Shown here one piece after another: positions 59,258-64,000 of a stretch of 64,000 nt of DNA. Location of the stretch: NCBI GenBank assembly GCA_000961595.1, contig LADO01000028.1, positions 1 through 64,000 of the forward strand, given 5' to 3'. The DNA is from Peptococcaceae bacterium BRH_c4b (GTDB taxonomy: Bacteria; Bacillota; Desulfotomaculia; Desulfotomaculales; Desulfocucumaceae). Under the pieces are notes generated by a model, which saw nothing but the letters and a program-made list of their open reading frames with translations, was not told the DNA's origin and did not search any database. Position numbers and translations under genes: made by a program. Within the stretch, counting starts at the first letter, position 1. Each line of letters begins with the position of its first letter.

Positions 59258-60700
59258 ATGACAACATTTAATGATTTTGGTTTAACCGAACCTGTAATGC
59301 GGGCACTTAATAATATGGGCTTTGAAGAGCCGACACCGATACAGGAGAAGGCTATTCCCATAGGTTTACAAGGTGGGGATCTGATCGGGCAGGCCCATAC
59401 CGGCACCGGTAAAACCGCAGTCTTTGGCATACTTTTGGCTGAGTTTTTAAAGACTGATCGAGAGCAAATACAGGGGGTTGTTTTAACACCCACCCGGGAG
59501 CTGGCTGTCCAGGTGGCCGAAGAATTAAACAGGATCGGACAGTTCAAGGGTATCCATGCGCTGCCCATATATGGAGGCCAGGATATCAGCCGACAAATCA
59601 GGGCTCTGAAAAACAGACCGCACATTATTGTGGGGACGCCGGGACGTTTGATGGACCACATGAGGCGCAGGACCATCCGTCTGAATCAGGTAAATGTGGT
59701 GGTTTTGGACGAGGCGGACGAAATGCTGAATATGGGCTTTATTGAGGATATAGAGACCATCCTGAAGGAAGTTCCCGGGGAGCGCCAGACTTTACTTTTT
59801 TCTGCCACCATGCCCAGCCCGATAAAGGCCCTGGCCCGGCGGTTCATGAGGAACCCGGAGGTTATTAGTATAGAATCCAGGCAGGTTACCGTGCCCAGTA
59901 TTGAGCAAAATTATATAGAAGTTGAAGAGAGGCAAAAATTTGATGTGCTCTGCCGCCTGCTGGATGCCGAGTCACCGGAGCGCACCATTGTTTTTGGCCG
60001 AACCAAGCGCCGGGTGGACGAGCTTTTTGATGCTTTGACCAAGCGGGGCTATTCAGCGGCGGGGATACATGGGGATATGCCCCAGTCACGCCGGGACGTT
60101 GTAATGCGGCAGTTTAAGACAGGTACCATCGAAATGCTGATAGCCACTGATGTTGCCGCCAGGGGTCTGGATATTACCGGGGTGACCCATATATATAATT
60201 TTGACATTCCCCAGGACCCGGAAGGATATGTCCACCGCATCGGCCGTACCGGACGTGCCGGCCAAACGGGTGTGGCCATTACTTTTGTTACACCCAGGGA
60301 AATCCACCACTTAAGGGTTATTGAAAATATGACCAGAGGTAAAATAGCTCGCAAGCCAGTGCCATCGCCCAGAGAGGCCTTTGAAGGGTTACAGCGCGTG
60401 GCCGTGGATAAACTTTTGCTGACCGTAGAAAAGGGAGGCATTGATAATTACCGGGGTCTGGCTGAGAGTTTGCTGGAGGATACCGACTCCGTTACCCTCA
60501 TTGCAGCAGCCTTAAAGGTACTCACCAAAGAATCCGACCGTACTCCTGTTACACTCACCGAGGAGAGGCCGATGAGGGTAAAAATGAATAATAATGTAGG
60601 CGGTAGAAAAGGTGGCTTTGGCCCCGGAGGCGGTAAAAAAGGCGCCGAGCGGGGTGGCGGTTTAAGGGGAAAAAGCCGGTTTAGTAACCGGGCCTTCTAG
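59258..60700 (+). CDS. DEAD-box RNA helicase (CshA/DeaD type)
   Basis: 480 residues. [20 protein letters not shown] and [10 protein letters not shown] (Q motif), AHTGTGKT (motif I, about 46-53), PTRELAVQ (Ia), VVLDEADEM (II, DEAD), FSATMP (III), [12 protein letters not shown]-like [12 protein letters not shown] (V) and [10 protein letters not shown] (VI). The C-terminal tail is Gly/Arg/Lys-rich ([20 protein letters not shown]), for RNA binding. It unwinds RNA in ribosome assembly or decay. GAGGAGAG precedes the ATG. Confidence 0.95.
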   Translation: MTTFNDFGLTEPVMRALNNMGFEEPTPIQEKAIPIGLQGGDLIGQAHTGTGKTAVFGILLAEFLKTDREQIQGVVLTPTRELAVQVAEELNRIGQFKGIHALPIYGGQDISRQIRALKNRPHIIVGTPGRLMDHMRRRTIRLNQVNVVVLDEADEMLNMGFIEDIETILKEVPGERQTLLFSATMPSPIKALARRFMRNPEVISIESRQVTVPSIEQNYIEVEERQKFDVLCRLLDAESPERTIVFGRTKRRVDELFDALTKRGYSAAGIHGDMPQSRRDVVMRQFKTGTIEMLIATDVAARGLDITGVTHIYNFDIPQDPEGYVHRIGRTGRAGQTGVAITFVTPREIHHLRVIENMTRGKIARKPVPSPREAFEGLQRVAVDKLLLTVEKGGIDNYRGLAESLLEDTDSVTLIAAALKVLTKESDRTPVTLTEERPMRVKMNNNVGGRKGGFGPGGGKKGAERGGGLRGKSRFSNRAF

Positions 60701-61005
60701 TTTTTTGCAAAATCAACTTTAAACACAAGCAACGTGCAAAACGCTCACAACCCTAGATAGGATCTGAACTCTCTGAAGTGTTGACCCTGTACAGGAAATA
60801 AACAGCAAACTTATTAGTGTGGTGTATGAACCTTACAAATAAGAAGTGGGGACGAGTTAATTCGCCCCTTTTTTCTTTTTCTAACCCTATTGCAGATAAA
60901 ATAAAATTTTTTTTGTTTATTGAAATAAAGTTAAACTGTGATCAGTCATATTAGATGTCATGAAGAGGGAGGGAAGGGAGGGGTGGGGTTATCGGAATAC
61001 CAGAT
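60701..61005. other. Intergenic region with helicase terminator
   Basis: 305 bp. GGGG-A-CGA (60848-60855) pairs with TCG-CCCC (60862-60868) and T6 follows (terminator). A GAAGGGAGGGGTGGGG purine tract at 60971-60988 is the ribosome site region of the next gene. No other gene seen. Confidence 0.6.
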
Positions 61006-61329
61006 GTGACACAGGATTTGATAGAAAAAGCGATCAAAGGAGATCTGGAATCATTTGAGATCATTGTCAGGAAGTACAAGAACAGTGTCTACAATTTAGT
61101 CTTACGTATCTTAAATGACCGCGAGGAAGCTCAGGATGTAACCCAGGAGGCCTTTATCAAGCTCTACTCCTCCCTGCCTTCCTTTCGTGGAGAAGCCAAG
61201 TTTGCCAACTGGTTGTATCGTATTGCCACGAATGTTTGTATAGATCGGTACCGGCTGGAGAGGAGAGAAATTAATTGTCCACAGCAAAAACCATCTTCAA
61301 GTTTCTATTTAAATGGACAGCCGTATTAA
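61006..61329 (+). pseudogene. ECF sigma factor truncated after region 2
   Basis: 107 residues. LIEKAIKGDLESFEIIVRKY and LVLRILNDREEAQDVTQEAF, then GEAKFANWLYRIATNVCIDR form a complete sigma region 2 (core and -10 binding). Region 4, needed for the -35 element, is absent: after RYRLERRE the frame runs into the next gene and stops. GTG 61006 is the first usable start; the purine-rich ribosome site lies about 20 bases upstream, so the true start may be a rarer codon near 60990. A deletion likely removed the second half and any anti-sigma start. Confidence 0.75.
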
Positions 61330-62720
61330 TTGTTCTGGCAGCTCTGGTGGTGGGCTTTAGTTTTCTGGAGCGAGGTTACTTAGCCCGTGAAATATCTTTG
61401 AGCCTGAACCTGCCGGCTCAACAATGGTGGCAAAATGAGCCCATAGAAAGAGTTGTGCCACAATCACCGGAAGTAACGGATGACTGGATTTTTATTGGCA
61501 ATCAGAATCAAATATTGCCGGAGCTGAAGGAACCGGCGAAACGGGTTAAAATGCGTGAAGGTCAGGTTATAGGAATCCTGGAGGCCAGGGAAGTCCGCCT
61601 CTATGAAAATGCCCAGGCCGGCTCCGTGGTGGCCGTTGAGCTGGCGGGAATCTACGGTGGCGCCGTCAGGCAAAATGTACAGGGTGCCAGAGTGGTTCTG
61701 GCCCCTGATGAACGGGCGGAATATGATTACCGCAATACTGATCCGGACATTGAGACGGACAGAAACCGTGGAATTGTCTACGGTAATATTTCCGGTAGTC
61801 AAATCCTGACACTGGCCGGCACCTCTGTCCTGGGTAATGCAGGTACACCGGAAAGTCAGTTGGATCTGGCCGGTACTGTACAGGGTAATGCCACGGGCAG
61901 GCAAATCATACTGCGCTCTTCTGCCCTAATCCGGGGAGATTTGATTACCAGCAGTGAATCGGTGGTTATGGAACCCGGCGCCAGTGTTTTGGGCCGTATA
62001 GTAAACAGTGAAAACAAGCCTATCAAAATAGTAAAAGGTGAAACCAGGGACGAATACATCTACCGTGAACAATCCGATAGGGCAGGATATAACCAGCCGG
62101 CAGAAAGGATATTTGTCCATGACGATAATAACTTCGGTCTGGTTTTCCTCTGGATTCCTATATTGCTGGGGATTATAGCCACCCTCTTTCTTACCTATAG
62201 TTTTTTTACCAGAGATGTTACTGACGGTGTGGATAATTTAACTTTCAGCCCGCTGCGGGCACTTTGGACGGGTTTTGTAACCGTAGCTATCGGTATTCCC
62301 TTGATGTTTCTATTGTTCATCTCCATTTTGGGTATCCCGGTGGCACTGGTCCTGGTTTTTACCCTGGGTCTGGCCGGACTGGTGGGTATATCCGGTATAT
62401 GCCTGATGGTGGGCCGGAAGGTATGTGCTGCCTTTGATTTAAGTGGCATCTCCCAGGCCAAACAGATGTTGCTGGGCATTTTGCTGGTGGCTCACCTCGT
62501 ATGGGTTCCCGTTTTCGGCTGGCTGGTTCTGGCTATTGGAGGTGTCATGGGCCTGGGCAGTATTGCCATGATCTGGTGGCCCAGATTTAAAAGCCGCTGG
62601 CATAACTGGCGACAATCCGGCAGGCAAAAAAATGCGGAGCCTGAACAATTGGAAAAGTCTCAGTGTGAAGAAAAAGAACTGGAAAAAGAAGAAGATGAAA
62701 ATGAAAATGAAATAAAATAA
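61275..62720 (+). CDS. Bactofilin-like beta-helix protein with C-terminal membrane helices
   Basis: 481 residues. The N-terminal helix FLFKWTAVLIVLAALVVGFSF is an anchor. Residues 95-260 show repeated short beta-turn units (QVIGILEAREVRLYENAQAG, IVYGNISGSQILTLAGTSVL, LAGTVQGNATGRQIILRSSA, IRGDLITSSESVVMEPGASV), as in polymer-forming proteins. About four helices follow (LVFLWIPILLGIIATLFLTY and so on), then a highly charged Glu/Lys tail. The TTG start lies inside the truncated sigma gene behind GGAGAG, so the two are coupled and overlap by 55 bases. Function unknown; an envelope-stress role is a guess from the sigma neighbour. Confidence 0.75.
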   Translation: MSTAKTIFKFLFKWTAVLIVLAALVVGFSFLERGYLAREISLSLNLPAQQWWQNEPIERVVPQSPEVTDDWIFIGNQNQILPELKEPAKRVKMREGQVIGILEAREVRLYENAQAGSVVAVELAGIYGGAVRQNVQGARVVLAPDERAEYDYRNTDPDIETDRNRGIVYGNISGSQILTLAGTSVLGNAGTPESQLDLAGTVQGNATGRQIILRSSALIRGDLITSSESVVMEPGASVLGRIVNSENKPIKIVKGETRDEYIYREQSDRAGYNQPAERIFVHDDNNFGLVFLWIPILLGIIATLFLTYSFFTRDVTDGVDNLTFSPLRALWTGFVTVAIGIPLMFLLFISILGIPVALVLVFTLGLAGLVGISGICLMVGRKVCAAFDLSGISQAKQMLLGILLVAHLVWVPVFGWLVLAIGGVMGLGSIAMIWWPRFKSRWHNWRQSGRQKNAEPEQLEKSQCEEKELEKEEDENENEIK

Positions 62721-62730
62721 CGGCGCCGGT

Positions 62731-62772
62731 GAGGGGGGAAGCAGGGGGACGGTTCTGTTGCTTCCTTTTTTT
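62731..62772 (+). terminator. Hairpin after the beta-helix protein
   Basis: GGGGAAGCA (62736-62745 region) pairs with TTGCTTCC (62759-62766), then T7. The same GCTTCCCCCT wording recurs at 62833-62842. Confidence 0.65.
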
Positions 62773-62870
62773 ATATATGTTAAAATATTGCTAAAACTAT
62801 AAGAGTGATGCATATGCCAAGAAAAGTCCCCTTGCTTCCCCCTACAGAATATGGATGAAAGGGTATGAAA

Positions 62871-64000
62871 ATGAAGATTGCAGACATAGTTAATTCCACC
62901 AGTAATGCCGTGGTTGCCGTCAACCGGTCTGGAATTATTGTTTACTGCAACCGCCAGGTAGAAAAAATTTTGGGAGCACCTTCAAGCCTTATTTTGAGTA
63001 GGCATGTCAAGGATTACTTTCCTACCACCGGCCTTCTGGAGGTCTTGGAGAACGGCAGATCCCAACTAGGCTGCCGCCTTTCCCTGAATAACAGCATGTA
63101 CCTGTCCAACCACAACCCGGTTGTAGTAGACGGCAAAATTGTGGGGGCGGTTGCTGTTTTCCAGGACGTTACTGAGATTCAGAATACTATCGATGAACTG
63201 ACTACTAGAAGCGAACAGATCAAGGAACTACAGGAATTTCTGGCCAATATTCTGGAACTGTCCAGTGACGGGATAATAGTGGTGAATAGGGATTATAAAA
63301 TAACCCTGACCAACCAGGCGTTTGCCAGTTTTTTCAATAAAAAGGTGGACGAAATCATCGGCCTGCATATAAAAGAGGTTTACGGCAACCCCATTTTCCC
63401 CCAGGCTATGGAAACAGGGGAAGCGGAATACGGATACGTTACCACCCTTAACGGCCAGGAAATAATAGCCAATCGAATGCCCATCATGAAAAACGGTGAA
63501 ATAATCGGAGCACTGGGTATGGTAGTATTCAAAAAAATATCGGATTTGCACACTCTTTCCGAGAAAATTCATAATCTCCGCAGCCAGGTTGATTTTTACA
63601 GGAACGAGTTGGAACGGGAGCGCAAATCCAGGTTTAGCTTTGACCAGATTATCGGCCAGAATCCGGCCTTTATCGCTTTGAAGGAAACTGCGGCACGGGT
63701 GGCCAAAAGCCAGTCCACGGTGCTGCTAAGGGGTGAAAGTGGAACCGGCAAGGAATTATTTGCCAGAGCCATTTACACGGAAAGCAGCCGGAACCGCGGG
63801 CCATTCGTCAGGGTCAATTGCGCCGCCGTACCGGAAAACCTGCTGGAATCAGAGCTTTTCGGCTATAAGGAGGGGGCTTTCACCGGCGCCAAAAAGGGCG
63901 GCCAGTTAGGGAAGTTTGAGTTGGCAGACAAGGGAGTCATTTTTTTAGATGAAATTGGGGACATGTCCCTCCACATGCAGGCCAAGCTATTGCGTGTGCT
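62871..64000 (+). CDS. Sigma-54-dependent transcriptional activator with PAS domains (partial)
   Basis: At least 376 residues, open at the window end. Two PAS domains (about 8-105 and 118-225, e.g. [20 protein letters not shown]) are linked by a helix. Then comes the AAA+ domain: [11 protein letters not shown], Walker [17 protein letters not shown] (about 285-300), the sigma-54 contact loop [17 protein letters not shown] and Walker [12 protein letters not shown]. The Fis-type DNA-binding end is outside the window. AAAGGG lies seven bases before ATG 62871; an in-frame ATG at 62865 is too close. It acts on -24/-12 promoters in response to a signal read by PAS. Confidence 0.95.
   Translation, partial: MKIADIVNSTSNAVVAVNRSGIIVYCNRQVEKILGAPSSLILSRHVKDYFPTTGLLEVLENGRSQLGCRLSLNNSMYLSNHNPVVVDGKIVGAVAVFQDVTEIQNTIDELTTRSEQIKELQEFLANILELSSDGIIVVNRDYKITLTNQAFASFFNKKVDEIIGLHIKEVYGNPIFPQAMETGEAEYGYVTTLNGQEIIANRMPIMKNGEIIGALGMVVFKKISDLHTLSEKIHNLRSQVDFYRNELERERKSRFSFDQIIGQNPAFIALKETAARVAKSQSTVLLRGESGTGKELFARAIYTESSRNRGPFVRVNCAAVPENLLESELFGYKEGAFTGAKKGGQLGKFELADKGVIFLDEIGDMSLHMQAKLLRV

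Overview
The window looks like chromosome from an anaerobic, spore-former-type Firmicute of the Desulfotomaculum/Pelotomaculum kind (class Clostridia). This is inferred from gene content: a tungsten/molybdenum aldehyde ferredoxin oxidoreductase with its ferredoxin, a BcrA/HgdC-type activase, the yhbDEF cluster known from Bacillus, futalosine-pathway menaquinone genes, HelD, a sigma-54 activator, and strong AGGAGG ribosome sites. No rRNA or species marker is present, so the genus is a guess.

Layout. 1-530: the end of a DDE insertion sequence. 559-8359: glycosyltransferase, two tRNA-Arg genes, AOR module, GDYXXLXY/DUF2157 membrane pair, and a YtrA-type ABC operon. 8461-9022: tadA, whose last 15 codons lie inside a tRNA-Ser(CGA) gene. 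8961-24205: a roughly 15 kb genomic island bounded by a repeat of the 3' half of that tRNA. It carries a toxin-antitoxin pair, a decayed methylase, an unknown three-gene membrane operon, a PD-(D/E)XK nuclease relic, a strong promoter with a hairpin-rich RNA, a frameshifted HNH gene, and a type I restriction-modification operon (half-S, hsdM, dinD, hsdS, hsdR, metallopeptidase). No integrase is visible.

24.3-34.0 kb: two more toxin-antitoxin systems, a K+ channel, mqnB-mqnD, an aas-lplT phospholipid repair locus under a TetR regulator with two matching palindromes (lplT is gutted), and a MOSC-ankyrin fusion. 34.1-42.8 kb: HelD, a SNF2 helicase, and a second copy of the last 0.7 kb of the SNF2 gene 3 kb downstream. 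43-50 kb: yhbD, a collapsed yhbE, yhbF, an orphan activase, and a stretch rich in gene debris (truncated E1-alpha, deacetylase, response regulator and MFS pieces) with MazEF and Uma2 genes. 50-64 kb: a PAS-GGDEF-HD-GYP sensor, topB carrying an in-frame palindromic insertion, an AAA ATPase, an HsdR relic next to RhuM, a DEAD-box RNA helicase, a sigma factor lacking region 4 coupled to a bactofilin-like membrane protein, and the 5' part of a sigma-54 activator.

The main theme is genome plasticity: many pseudogenes, segmental duplications, small palindromic repeats and at least five toxin-antitoxin modules. The best candidates for something undescribed are the promoter-plus-structured-RNA before the HNH gene (14.8-15.35 kb), the unknown membrane operon (12.36-13.92 kb), the MOSC-ankyrin protein (33.0-33.8 kb), and the small palindromic element that inserted into topB with a 6 bp duplication.
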